DNA of 64,000 nucleotides, from contig JAFDWZ010000026.1 of the NCBI GenBank assembly GCA_018268195.1, forward strand, positions 1 through 64,000. Reading direction: 5' to 3'. This stretch comes from Bacteroidota bacterium. GTDB lineage: Bacteria > Bacteroidota > Bacteroidia > AKYH767-A > OLB10. The position numbers were made by a program, and so were the translations under genes. Every line of letters begins with the position of its first letter. Positions within the stretch are counted from its first letter, which is position 1. Positions 8,957 to 18,171 of the stretch are shown piece after piece. The notes under the pieces are model-generated. The model ran no database searches and was not told the DNA's origin. It saw nothing but the letters and a program-made list of their open reading frames with translations.

Positions 8957-10062
8957 TGAAAATTTTGTTATTAGCTGATGCAGCTTCCTCACATACTAAA
9001 AAATGGAGTATCGCTCTTGCTGAAAGAGGTTTTACTGTAGCTATATTTTCATTAAACTATTCCGACTCTAAATGGGCAATTGAGAATAATATACAATTAT
9101 TTTTTAGTTCCTCCGACAAGAGATATAGCTCATCAATTTGGTCGAAAGTATTATATCTAACTGCATTACCTGCGTTAAAACGCACCATCCGTACATTCAA
9201 ACCCGAGATAATACATGCGCATTATGCCACAAGTTATGGTTTGATAGGTAACCTCTCAGGTTTCAAGCCATTTTTTATAACTGCATGGGGAACAGACATC
9301 ATACTTTTTCCAGGAAAAAGTATATTTCATAAACTATTATTAAGATGGACACTGAATGAATCTGACAAGTTACTCGCACCAAGTTCGTATTTGAGAAATG
9401 AAATCAAGAAAATCACAAATAAGCCGGTAACTGTTATCCCTTTTGGTGTTGATACAAATATTTTTCAACCAAATCGTTCGCTCAATTTATTCCCTACCGG
9501 ATATTCAGTAATTGGAATTATAAAATCATTAGAATCTGTATATAGGATTGACCTTATAATTGAAGCCTTTTCTATAATCAAAAGAGAAAGCTTATCCAAT
9601 AACTGGAAATTATTAATAGTTGGTGGCGGATCATTAGAAAACCAACTTAAAGAAAAAGTTGCAGGCTTGAAACTACAGGATGATGTAATTTTCACAGGCA
9701 GAGTAAGTCCTGCTGAGGTAATTAAGTATCATAACTCCATAGATATTTATTTAAATGTTTCAGACAATGAAAGTTTAGGCGTGTCGATCCTTGAATCGTC
9801 AGCTTGCGAAAAACCGGTGATTGCAACACGTGTAGGCGGCATCCCGGAAGTGCTTTTAGAAAATGAAACCGGTTGTTTAATTGACCGAGGCAATGTGATT
9901 CAGCTGGCAGAAAAAATAATGTTCCTGATTCACAATCCCGATACTGCAAAGGAAATGGGAATTAAGGGACGAACATTTGTGAAACAAAATTACGAATGGA
10001 GTAATTGTATGGACAAAATGATATTTGAGTATGAAAATGTAAAAAGTCATGATATAAAATGA
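8956..10062 (+). CDS. Glycosyltransferase family 4
   Basis: This 368-residue GT-B enzyme has an N-terminal acceptor domain (MKILLLADAASSHTKKW) and a C-terminal GT4 nucleotide-sugar domain. The latter shows the E-x7-E region in DNESLGVSILESSACEKPVI followed by ATRVGGIPEVL. It is a cytoplasmic enzyme that adds a sugar to the lipid-linked repeat unit. Donor and acceptor cannot be read from the sequence. It overlaps the upstream gene by one base and the downstream glycosyltransferase by four (ATGA), so translation is probably coupled. Confidence 0.92.
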   Translation: MKILLLADAASSHTKKWSIALAERGFTVAIFSLNYSDSKWAIENNIQLFFSSSDKRYSSSIWSKVLYLTALPALKRTIRTFKPEIIHAHYATSYGLIGNLSGFKPFFITAWGTDIILFPGKSIFHKLLLRWTLNESDKLLAPSSYLRNEIKKITNKPVTVIPFGVDTNIFQPNRSLNLFPTGYSVIGIIKSLESVYRIDLIIEAFSIIKRESLSNNWKLLIVGGGSLENQLKEKVAGLKLQDDVIFTGRVSPAEVIKYHNSIDIYLNVSDNESLGVSILESSACEKPVIATRVGGIPEVLLENETGCLIDRGNVIQLAEKIMFLIHNPDTAKEMGIKGRTFVKQNYEWSNCMDKMIFEYENVKSHDIK

Positions 10063-11288
10063 AAATTCTTTTTCTGACACAGTACTATCCCCCGGAAACA
10101 GGAGCACCACAAAATCGCTTATCAGACCTTGCAATGCGTTTGGCTAATGAAGGACATGAAATAAGTATTCTCACTGCTATGCCAAATTACCCTCACAATG
10201 AGATATATTCAAACTACCGGGGAAAATTCTTTCTGAACGAAGTTTTACAAGGCATTCCGGTTTACAGATCATGGATTTTTGTCGGCAAAAGTCGCTCTGT
10301 TATTTCCCGACTTCTCAATTATTTTTCATTTGTTGTTACTTCGTTTTTTTATGGCTTATTTAAAATTAAAAAACAAGATTATATTCTATGCGAAAGCCCT
10401 CCCCTATTTCTTGGTATCACCGGATGGTTATTGTCCTTCTTCAAAGGTTCGAAATTTATTTTTAATATTTCCGACCTCTGGCCTGAGTCAGCTGAAAAAT
10501 TAGGCGTCATCAATAATAAATTTCTTCTGAATACTTCTGAAAAGCTGGAATTATTTTTATATCGAAGAGCATATCTGATAACAGGGCAAACACAAGGTAT
10601 AGTTTCAAACATACAATTGCGTACAAAAAATAAGACCATTCATTGGTTGCCTAACGGATTTTCAGAAGAACAGTCGTATTTCGATTTTCCAAAAAACCAA
10701 TTGAGAACTAAATGGAATATACCTTCATCCAATTTTATTTTGGGATATGCAGGAATCATCGGTTATGCTCAGGGTTTAGAGATCATTACAGAAGCTGCTT
10801 CAATATTAAGAAACCATACACAACTCACTTTCGTGATTGCCGGAGATGGTCCGGAGTTGGAAAAATTAAAAAACCTGACAAAACAACATCAGTTGAAAAA
10901 TATTATTTTTACAGGAGCACTAAGCAAAAAGGAAGCATTACAGGTTGTTTCTGAATCCAATGCAGCTATTATACCATTGCGGAAAATAGATCTTTTTAAA
11001 GGTGCAATCCCTTCAAAAATATTTGAAAACTGCGCCTATGGCAAACCCTTACTCCTGGGGGTGGACGGTGAGGCTAAAGAACTGTTTATTGATCAGGCTA
11101 AAGCAGGAATTTATTTTGAACCGGAGGATGTACAAGCCTTAGCAGAGGGCATACTCAAACTTCAGGCTGACAGCAACCTTTGTGAACAATTCGGTGAAAA
11201 TGGCAAATTATATGTAAATAACTTTTTCTCCCGAAGGAAAATAGCTTCTGATTTTCTGGATGTACTGCAAAAAATGAACAAGAGATGA
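10059..11288 (+). CDS. Glycosyltransferase family 4 (WbuB-like)
   Basis: This 409-residue GT-B enzyme has the N-terminus typical of the WbuB group of GT4 enzymes (LTQYYPPETGAPQNRLSDLA). It also carries the conserved SDLWPESAEKLG segment. The C-terminal domain contains PSKIFENCAYGKPLLLGVDG. WbuB-type enzymes transfer N-acetylated aminosugars in O-antigen synthesis; assigning the same sugar here would be a guess. It overlaps the previous glycosyltransferase by four bases. An 82-bp gap follows before the second ligase gene. Confidence 0.9.
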   Translation: MKILFLTQYYPPETGAPQNRLSDLAMRLANEGHEISILTAMPNYPHNEIYSNYRGKFFLNEVLQGIPVYRSWIFVGKSRSVISRLLNYFSFVVTSFFYGLFKIKKQDYILCESPPLFLGITGWLLSFFKGSKFIFNISDLWPESAEKLGVINNKFLLNTSEKLELFLYRRAYLITGQTQGIVSNIQLRTKNKTIHWLPNGFSEEQSYFDFPKNQLRTKWNIPSSNFILGYAGIIGYAQGLEIITEAASILRNHTQLTFVIAGDGPELEKLKNLTKQHQLKNIIFTGALSKKEALQVVSESNAAIIPLRKIDLFKGAIPSKIFENCAYGKPLLLGVDGEAKELFIDQAKAGIYFEPEDVQALAEGILKLQADSNLCEQFGENGKLYVNNFFSRRKIASDFLDVLQKMNKR

Positions 11289-11370
11289 TGACAAATATGC
11301 CTGAATTCAATATCATTTAAATGTTCACTTACTGCATCATTACAGTTTTTTATTTGCTTTGCATAATTAT

Positions 11371-12645
11371 ATGATGGAATCGCAAGGTCATATCTGGTCA
11401 AAAGGATTGCTTTACACGCTATACGCCACAGGGGTATTGCTTCCTTTTAATCTGAAGGTGGCTAATTATGCACTGGGAGTATTTGCTGCAGTATATATTT
11501 TAGTCATACTGAAGAATTTTAAGGCATGTCGATTTAATTTTCAATTACTTTATCTGCCTATAATATTTTTTGCATTATATTTTATCGGGCTGTTTTATTC
11601 ATCCGAAATTAAAAATGCTTTTAGTGATTTAGGTACCAAAAGTACTTTTCTTATTCTCCCTTTATTATTTTCATCAGGAATACTTCCAACTGATAAGTTT
11701 CGGTTTTTCAGATTGTCATTTATTGCCGGATGCCTGTTGGTATGTTTATATAATCTGACCTTGTCAGGCATTGATTATTCCAAAAGTGGAAATGCAAATG
11801 TATTTTACTATACATCCTTCTCGAGAATAATGCATGTTCAGTATATGACCATCTATCTTAATCTAGCCGTGTTGTTTTTGATAAATGAAATGTTTGACAA
11901 CGGAAAAAATAACCGACCTGTGCAGATTTTAACAGTAATACTGATTGCATTTTTCTTTTTAAACATATCTCTGCTTGATAGCCGATTAGCTACTGTTGTA
12001 TCTTATATTACATCTACACTCTTCACCTTCTTAAAAATAAAAACTTCAGGAAGCATTCTTCGCTTTTCTATTTATGCCTTCCTGTGCATCTTAATCATTA
12101 TTTCCGTTGACTATTTCTCCATGCGCACCAATAGGTTTGAGCAGGTTAGCGATTTGCTTGCTAATGAAACTAACTTTTATGATTTTTCGAAACCTGAATA
12201 TAGCAGCACTGCTCTACGTATTCCTCTTTGGATAAATGCTTATCAGGTTATAGAAGATAATCCTTTCATGGGTGTGGGAACAGGGGATGTCCGAATTGCC
12301 TTAGACTCAATTTACAAGAAAAATGGTTTTAAATTCGCAATGGAGAAAAAATTAAATCCGCATAATCAATATTTACAAACAGGCGTTGCACTGGGTATTG
12401 TAGGAATAACTTCTCTTTTTGCCATGTTGCTAATCCCCATTTATTATTCCATTCGCTATCGTCATTTTCTTTTTCTTTCTCTCCTTATTATTTTCATTTT
12501 TAATATGCTCACCGAATCAATTTTGGAAAGGCAGGCTGGAATTTTAATTTTTTCTTTACTATATTCTATGTTCAGTGTTGAATTGAATAACTCTATGGCA
12601 ATTGAAAAAATAAGCGCAGTGAAACAACCTATTGTTACTACATAA
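11371..12645 (+). CDS. Second O-antigen ligase / polymerase family membrane protein
   Basis: The protein has 424 residues from the ATG at 11371; a TTG four codons upstream is in frame but less likely. About 10-11 membrane segments are visible. The periplasmic loop contains IPLWINAYQVIEDNPFMGVG and NPHNQYLQTGVALGIVG, which is the Wzy_C/WaaL pattern including the HNQYLQ motif. It shares fold and motifs with the protein at 7664 but is clearly diverged. One of the pair is probably the polymerase and the other the lipid-core ligase; sequence alone does not say which. Confidence 0.87.
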   Translation: MMESQGHIWSKGLLYTLYATGVLLPFNLKVANYALGVFAAVYILVILKNFKACRFNFQLLYLPIIFFALYFIGLFYSSEIKNAFSDLGTKSTFLILPLLFSSGILPTDKFRFFRLSFIAGCLLVCLYNLTLSGIDYSKSGNANVFYYTSFSRIMHVQYMTIYLNLAVLFLINEMFDNGKNNRPVQILTVILIAFFFLNISLLDSRLATVVSYITSTLFTFLKIKTSGSILRFSIYAFLCILIIISVDYFSMRTNRFEQVSDLLANETNFYDFSKPEYSSTALRIPLWINAYQVIEDNPFMGVGTGDVRIALDSIYKKNGFKFAMEKKLNPHNQYLQTGVALGIVGITSLFAMLLIPIYYSIRYRHFLFLSLLIIFIFNMLTESILERQAGILIFSLLYSMFSVELNNSMAIEKISAVKQPIVTT

Positions 12646-12655
12646 AACAACAATC

Positions 12656-13870
12656 ATGAAAGTACCCTTTGCTCCTCCACGTATGGATCAAAAAGTAATT
12701 GACGAAGTGAGTGACACGCTTCTCTCCGGATGGATTACTACCGGACCAAAAACCAAACGTCTTGAAAAAGAACTTGCACAATATTGCAATGTCGAAAACG
12801 TGCTTGCTCTGAACTCGGCAACTGCCGGATTAGAGATTATACTCCGATGGTTTGGCGTGAAAGAAGGTGATGAGGTGATACTTCCTGCTTATACTTATAC
12901 AGCTACGGCAAATGTGGTAATTCATTGCGGAGCCAAACCTGTATTTGCAGACATTGGTGACGACTTCAATATGAATGCAGCAAATCTTAAAAGCCTGATT
13001 ACTCCTCGAACAAAAGTAATTATGCCGGTGGATTTTGGTGGATTGCCTTGCGATTATGATGCTATAAATAATATTGTAAAATCGGAATCTGTAAAAAGCC
13101 TCTTTGTTCCACAAAATGATATACAGCAAAAACTCGGAAGAATATTGGTTCTCTCAGATGCTGCTCATTCCTTTGGTGCTGTTTATAATAATAGAAAAAC
13201 CGGAATTCTCACGGATATCACTGTGTTTTCTTTTCATGCTGTAAAAAATCTGACCACTGCCGAAGGGGGAGCTGTTGCTTTAAATCTGCCTGCGCCATTC
13301 AGCAATCAGCAAGTGTATGATTACCTCTGTATATACACACTTCATGGGCAGAATAAAGATGCACTTGCGAAGATGCAAAAAGGCAACTGGCGTTATGATG
13401 TCATTGAAGCGGGGTACAAATGCAATATGACCGATATTATGGCTTCAATAGGTTTGGTAGAATTATCGCGTTATGATGAAACCATTGCAAAGCGCAAAAC
13501 GCTTACTCAAAAATATCATGATGAATTTAAGAAATTTGACTGGGCTATTCTTCCTCCATCAGAAACTTCTACTGCCGAAACCTGTTACCATCTTTATGCT
13601 TTAAGAATAAAAAACTGCACCGAGGTACAACGTGATGCCATCATGCAAAAAATGTTTGATAAAGATATAGCAGTAAATATGCATTTTATACCCGTGCCCA
13701 TGCTGTCGTTCTATAAAAATCTAGGGTATCATATCATGGATTATCCTGTGGCGTATCAAACTTATTGCAGCGAAATTTCTCTTCCTCTTTTTTACAATCT
13801 CACTGATGAACAGCAGCAATTTGTCATTGCTACTTTGATTGAGTCAGTTACCGAAGTATTAAAAAAATAA
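12656..13870 (+). CDS. DegT/DnrJ/EryC1 family sugar aminotransferase
   Basis: This 404-residue PLP enzyme converts a keto-nucleotide sugar to an aminosugar. The PLP lysine is K197 in SFHAVKNLTTAEGG, with D168 in VLSDAAHSFGA as the pyridine-nitrogen partner. The chosen start is ATG (MKVPFAPPRMDQK), the usual start of this family; an in-frame TTG eight codons upstream overlaps the previous gene and is rejected. It is the last gene of the polysaccharide cluster, so an aminosugar is expected in the exported glycan. Its stop lies inside the A-run that forms the T-run of the opposing gene's terminator. Confidence 0.93.
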   Translation: MKVPFAPPRMDQKVIDEVSDTLLSGWITTGPKTKRLEKELAQYCNVENVLALNSATAGLEIILRWFGVKEGDEVILPAYTYTATANVVIHCGAKPVFADIGDDFNMNAANLKSLITPRTKVIMPVDFGGLPCDYDAINNIVKSESVKSLFVPQNDIQQKLGRILVLSDAAHSFGAVYNNRKTGILTDITVFSFHAVKNLTTAEGGAVALNLPAPFSNQQVYDYLCIYTLHGQNKDALAKMQKGNWRYDVIEAGYKCNMTDIMASIGLVELSRYDETIAKRKTLTQKYHDEFKKFDWAILPPSETSTAETCYHLYALRIKNCTEVQRDAIMQKMFDKDIAVNMHFIPVPMLSFYKNLGYHIMDYPVAYQTYCSEISLPLFYNLTDEQQQFVIATLIESVTEVLKK

Positions 13871-13899
13871 ACACCGGAACCTCCAGGAGATTGCCGGTG
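13861..13899 (-). terminator. Terminator of the C25 peptidase gene
   Basis: CACCGG (13872-13877) pairs with CCGGTG (13894-13899), with a short inner CTC/GAG stem. Read on the minus strand, the stem is followed by TTTATTTTTTT. It lies just downstream of the leftward gene ending at 13921 and overlaps the stop codon of the rightward aminotransferase. Confidence 0.6.
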
Positions 13900-13920
13900 C
13901 TTATGGGCGGGATTATTCTT

Positions 13921-16900
13921 TTACCGCTTTAAAAATTTTGTTTTTGTAATCTTGTCTTGTGTTTGTACTGTTACAATATACATTCCTGATGCCAGTGCAG
14001 AAACATCAATTTGTTTTTCTGTGCCATTATTCAGTTTATCAGTGAATACCACTTTCCCATCAGCACTGTTAATAATTACAACTCCATTTTGCTTTGAAGA
14101 TATATGAATATAATCAAATGCAGGATTAGGGTAAATGCCAATTGATTCATCGTTAGTCGGAATTTCATTTACAGCAGTTACTCCTGATGAAGGCGGGAAA
14201 TGAATATTATCCAGCATAACCATGTCACTTCCTCCGAAACAACAAACCGGATCTTTACTATACGACCATGTGAAGGTGTGAATACCGGTAGCTACAGGAT
14301 AGCTGCGATACGTCCATGCCTGAACTCCTGAATAACTATCCCGTAAAGTTCCGTCTATGTAAAATTGTAAAAAGTCCCAGTTTAATTCTGTTGACACCAA
14401 GGTGTAAAACGAAATATAATCATCAGATAATACATTTAACTGAATACTTAAAGTTGAAGTGTCGCCATCAGACAGTGCAGGGGTACTTGCCGAATAAACT
14501 CCCTGATATGGAGTGCTGCCGGTTATGGTCCATGGATGAGTGTAATTATTTTGCCAAGGGAATTTGGAGAAATCACCGGTTTCAAAATTCTCCAGTACTT
14601 CACCGGCAGTAATATAAAACTGTTTACTGTCAGAATAAGTACTATCCGTGATGTTAAACATCACATCAAGTAATGTTCCTATCTGCACATTTGAATTTAA
14701 GGTGACATTAAAGACGGCATCTGCATATCCCAAAGCATTAATCACACCAATGCTATATCCTGAATTATTAATGGTAAGATAAGGGCTGCTGGAAGTAATT
14801 GTAGCCATACATGCCGAACTGTTGCTGTGTCCTTTATTATTTGTTCTGATAATCAGATTTGCTGTTTCACCCGGATCTAACTTGCCGTTGCCATTACCTG
14901 CCAAATCATTAACTATTAAACTATAAACATTGAGTGCCGGTGCTCTTAAAACATGATTGACCACCGACTGCCAGTGATTGCCTGCAGAGTCTGTTAAATC
15001 TATTGTAAACTGCGCTATCTCATTGTCAGGTATAATATTATTTACGCTATATGAAAAAGCTCCAGGTACATTGGTCTGCGCTGATGCTGCAATAGTTCCT
15101 GCATTTCCGTTGGTCGAAAGCAACACTACATGGCTATTGGTAGTACTTACCGAGTAAGATACATTTACTGCATCAGTCAATCCGAAATTTCGTAATTCCA
15201 AATCTACACTGATATGCTCACCATAATCAACAAGTTGATTATTATTCCCAATTGTGTCGTTGATAGCATCTGAAACCATTGTAACAAAAGGGCCATTGAA
15301 AGAATTCACAGGTATTTCCATCATGTAAGGCACTGCGTTAAAAGCTGTAATGGTAAGAAACAAAGTGTCAATAGCATTGACCATAGGGAAATTCAGTGTT
15401 ACACTTCCATTGATAATTAATCCGGTAGCAAGTATTTGTCCATGACTGCTTAAACAAGCAAATGCGCTGTCGGTATTACAATTCACCAAAAGTTGATCTG
15501 CACCTATATTTAACACCGGTGCGTGGCTGGCAGAAATAGTAAAAGGAATAGCCGTTCTCACATTCAGGGAAGGGTCGCCAAAGCAATGCCAAGTATCTGT
15601 CATATCAAACCCTGCTCCACCATATTTATCGTTCATAAACATACATCCGTTAACACTCAATCCGCCAAATGTGCGCTTGATAGTTCCATGCGTTCCAACC
15701 AATAAATCTACCATTTCGTCCTGCCCTGCCATTGGAGGATCCCATGACTGATTGATGCTCGACATGAATGCTGCTATAGCTCCGGTAGGTTCATTGTTTT
15801 GTGTGGCTCGTAACCATGCTTCACCAAAACAAGTTCCTGTGTCAAATTCTCCATTTACACATCCCACACTCCAAATGAATGGAAGCATTCCCTGATTATT
15901 TAATCCGGTAATATCAGTATTCGAAAAACCGGTGGTTCCAAAAGAAACCTGGCTTCCATGTCCGGTATAATTAATGACTGAACTTCCGCTGTTCAACTCG
16001 GTTGACAACATAAATGCAGTGGGGTTGCCCGGTTGGTCATTTCCGCCTTGTGTGCCATCATACAATTCAGCAACATCAGTATAAGTAAATACAAGTTGTT
16101 TGGCACGAATTACCTGTTCGTGTTCATAATCTATTTCATTGTTATCGCCAGGCCCTTGATTGGAAGCTACGCATATCCCTTTTGAATACCATGTTCCAGC
16201 GGGGTCAGGGTTTCTTTCGTAAATAATTGTGCGTTGAACCTGAGTTTGTACATCGGCTATTGTCTGAGCACTGAAACGGCCTACAAAAACTTCGGCATAA
16301 GAATCATTACCTACAATATAACCATAGCTCGGGTCAGAAGCACCTCCGAAGACATAGTGTGTTGGAATCTGCTGAGCATCGCCTACAAGTAAAATATATT
16401 TCAGATTATGATTGAGATAAAACATATCAATATAACTCTGCAACTGTGCAGCGTTAGTTCCAATGGTAGTTACATCTACTACAGTAACTGCAATTCCCTT
16501 TTTAATCTTCCAGTCAACAAATGAATCGAGTGCAGAAATGAAAGACGGATACGAAATGATCAGCATCTCCCCTTCTTCTTCTACGGGAATATAGTTAATT
16601 GCAGCGGCAGCATTTCTGAACTGTGTTTGATATATCAATGAAAAATCACGATCAATTTTCTGAAGCGGCTTTTGTCTTTGCAAAACATTTAAAGCAGGCG
16701 CAACATCAGTGCTTCTGTTCAATGTAATTGTTACATCCGTAAAAACACGCAATACCTTTGTTACCGGATTGTACTGAAACGGATAAAACCATATTGTTTG
16801 CCCTCTGAAATCACGCAAAATGAACGGGTTTTGTAACGCTGCATTTTGTCCAGGATAGAATGCATTGTTACCGTACACACTTCCAAAATGTAAATCAATA

Positions 16901-17295
16901 TCATCAGGATTTATATTTCGATAAAGATTTCCCTTTGATGGTGCAATCTGTATGTTCTGAAAATCGGTAAAGTGATTTACAGTAACCGCCATTTGCATAT
17001 TTGCATCATCAGGTACGATGAGCGAAACTGCAATTTTACTTAAATCGGGAGCGTCCTTTTCAAGTATAGGAGTCAGTTCCGGACCTTCGGTTTTATAATA
17101 CTCCCCTTGAGTAGTTTTAACTCTGGTAAGATAAAAACCCTGTAGTTGAATCTGAACCGTTGATGATTCAATATTACTTTGTACATCTACAGTTGGCTTG
17201 GTTGCCTTTGCTGACCCCGTATTCACCCATTCTGCATGAATTAATAACGGAGCAAACAACAGAATTAAAGCAACTGTTAGTTTTCTAATTTGCAT
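13921..17295 (-). CDS. Gingipain-type C25 cysteine peptidase with T9SS sorting domain
   Basis: This 1124-residue exported protein begins with a signal peptide (residues 1-21, cut after LLIHA). A propeptide-like region spans about 60-215. A Peptidase_C25 catalytic domain spans about 245-590, with the catalytic pair H446 (NYTGHGSQVSFG) and C479 (FIWSVGCVNGEF). Beta-sandwich domains fill about 610-1045. The C-terminus is a type A T9SS sorting domain (IGIYPNPAFDYIHISS, ending ASGMYIVTVQTQDKITKTKF). Family members are secreted or surface-attached proteases, such as gingipain R and the sortase-like PorU. The length and the long beta-region suggest a secreted protease rather than PorU. A -7 box lies upstream and a terminator downstream. 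Confidence 0.92.
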   Translation of the reverse strand: MQIRKLTVALILLFAPLLIHAEWVNTGSAKATKPTVDVQSNIESSTVQIQLQGFYLTRVKTTQGEYYKTEGPELTPILEKDAPDLSKIAVSLIVPDDANMQMAVTVNHFTDFQNIQIAPSKGNLYRNINPDDIDLHFGSVYGNNAFYPGQNAALQNPFILRDFRGQTIWFYPFQYNPVTKVLRVFTDVTITLNRSTDVAPALNVLQRQKPLQKIDRDFSLIYQTQFRNAAAAINYIPVEEEGEMLIISYPSFISALDSFVDWKIKKGIAVTVVDVTTIGTNAAQLQSYIDMFYLNHNLKYILLVGDAQQIPTHYVFGGASDPSYGYIVGNDSYAEVFVGRFSAQTIADVQTQVQRTIIYERNPDPAGTWYSKGICVASNQGPGDNNEIDYEHEQVIRAKQLVFTYTDVAELYDGTQGGNDQPGNPTAFMLSTELNSGSSVINYTGHGSQVSFGTTGFSNTDITGLNNQGMLPFIWSVGCVNGEFDTGTCFGEAWLRATQNNEPTGAIAAFMSSINQSWDPPMAGQDEMVDLLVGTHGTIKRTFGGLSVNGCMFMNDKYGGAGFDMTDTWHCFGDPSLNVRTAIPFTISASHAPVLNIGADQLLVNCNTDSAFACLSSHGQILATGLIINGSVTLNFPMVNAIDTLFLTITAFNAVPYMMEIPVNSFNGPFVTMVSDAINDTIGNNNQLVDYGEHISVDLELRNFGLTDAVNVSYSVSTTNSHVVLLSTNGNAGTIAASAQTNVPGAFSYSVNNIIPDNEIAQFTIDLTDSAGNHWQSVVNHVLRAPALNVYSLIVNDLAGNGNGKLDPGETANLIIRTNNKGHSNSSACMATITSSSPYLTINNSGYSIGVINALGYADAVFNVTLNSNVQIGTLLDVMFNITDSTYSDSKQFYITAGEVLENFETGDFSKFPWQNNYTHPWTITGSTPYQGVYSASTPALSDGDTSTLSIQLNVLSDDYISFYTLVSTELNWDFLQFYIDGTLRDSYSGVQAWTYRSYPVATGIHTFTWSYSKDPVCCFGGSDMVMLDNIHFPPSSGVTAVNEIPTNDESIGIYPNPAFDYIHISSKQNGVVIINSADGKVVFTDKLNNGTEKQIDVSALASGMYIVTVQTQDKITKTKFLKR

Positions 17296-17315
17296 GACCT
17301 TTCTTTATTATCTAT

Positions 17316-17323
17316 CAAAGATA
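17316..17323 (-). promoter_or_regulatory. -7 box for the C25 peptidase gene (TATCTTTG on minus)
   Basis: An exact TAnnTTTG match on the minus strand, 20 nt upstream of the start at 17295. I see no TTG at the expected -33 distance. Confidence 0.45.
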
Positions 17324-17434
17324 ACAGTTTTCCACTAGAAATCCTTAATCAGCAGTTTATTTTTTCAACAATTATGATACGCTAATCTTGAAAAATTATT
17401 CACCTTCAATTATTTTTCTGAACTGTTAAAACCG

Positions 17435-17442
17435 TATTTTTG
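17435..17442 (+). promoter_or_regulatory. -7 box for the pRiA4b ORF-3-like gene (TATTTTTG)
   Basis: An exact TAnnTTTG match 34 nt before the ATG at 17477. The -33 element is not clear. Confidence 0.45.
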
Positions 17443-17476
17443 AGCACATAAATTTCAAAGAAAGTTATACCGTATT

Positions 17477-18115
17477 ATGGCAGTTTACAGATTTAAAATT
17501 TCATTCGAAGATTTCGAAGATGTTTATCGAGAAATTGATGTCACTTCCGACCAATCGTTTGCGCAGCTTTATGCTACCATACTTTCCTCCATTGGATTTG
17601 AGGATCATGGTACGGCATCGTTTTATATGAGTAACGACAGCTGGAAAAAAGGAACCGAAATTTCCAACAAAGAAGGTAAAATGAGAGATGGAAAACCGGT
17701 TGCTCTGATGACAAAAGCTATTTTTAAAAATTACATTGCCGACCCACATCAGAAAATTTATTTCCTGATAGAAAGTGAAAGCGTGTGGGCATTTCATATC
17801 GAACTGATAAAAATTTTGGCAACTGCCGATACTAAGCTAATCTACCCTTTTGTAAAAAAAGTTGTTGGGGAAGCTCCAAAGCAGTTTAAAGTAATTATTC
17901 CGCCTACTGTTACGGAAGAGGACGGTTTGTTGATAGACGAAGAAATATCAGATGAAAATGAGACAATCGATGACTACTCAGATAATCAAAAATATGACGA
18001 AGATGATACAGCAGCATTAGAAGGCGAAGAAGGTGAAGAAAACGAAGAAGAATCAGATGATGATATGGGTGATATGGAAATGAGTGGTGATGACAATTAT
18101 GAAGAAGAAAATTAG
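17477..18115 (+). CDS. Plasmid pRiA4b ORF-3-like protein with acidic tail
   Basis: This 212-residue protein has an N-terminal half (about residues 1-150) resembling the pRiA4b ORF-3-like / IS1096 passenger fold (MAVYRFKISFED, FEDHGTASFYMS). The last 60 residues are almost purely D, E, S and N. There is no signal peptide. The molecular function of this family is unknown. In Bacteroidota it commonly occurs as a stand-alone chromosomal gene, and no transposon features are seen here. It has its own -7 box and terminator, so it looks monocistronic. Confidence 0.75.
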   Translation: MAVYRFKISFEDFEDVYREIDVTSDQSFAQLYATILSSIGFEDHGTASFYMSNDSWKKGTEISNKEGKMRDGKPVALMTKAIFKNYIADPHQKIYFLIESESVWAFHIELIKILATADTKLIYPFVKKVVGEAPKQFKVIIPPTVTEEDGLLIDEEISDENETIDDYSDNQKYDEDDTAALEGEEGEENEEESDDDMGDMEMSGDDNYEEEN

Positions 18116-18132
18116 AACATGGTACTAAAACC

Positions 18133-18160
18133 AAAGCACATCTTCAGGGTGTGCTTTTTT
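18133..18160 (+). terminator. Terminator of the pRiA4b-like gene, ending 12 nt before the next start codon
   Basis: AAAGCACA (18133-18140) and TGTGCTTT (18150-18157) form an 8-bp stem with a 9-nt loop and a T-run through 18160. The DUF2027/Smr gene starts at 18172. It is either a true terminator with a promoter for the next gene hidden upstream, or an attenuator controlling that gene. Confidence 0.7.
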
Positions 18161-18171
18161 ATTTTAAGCAG

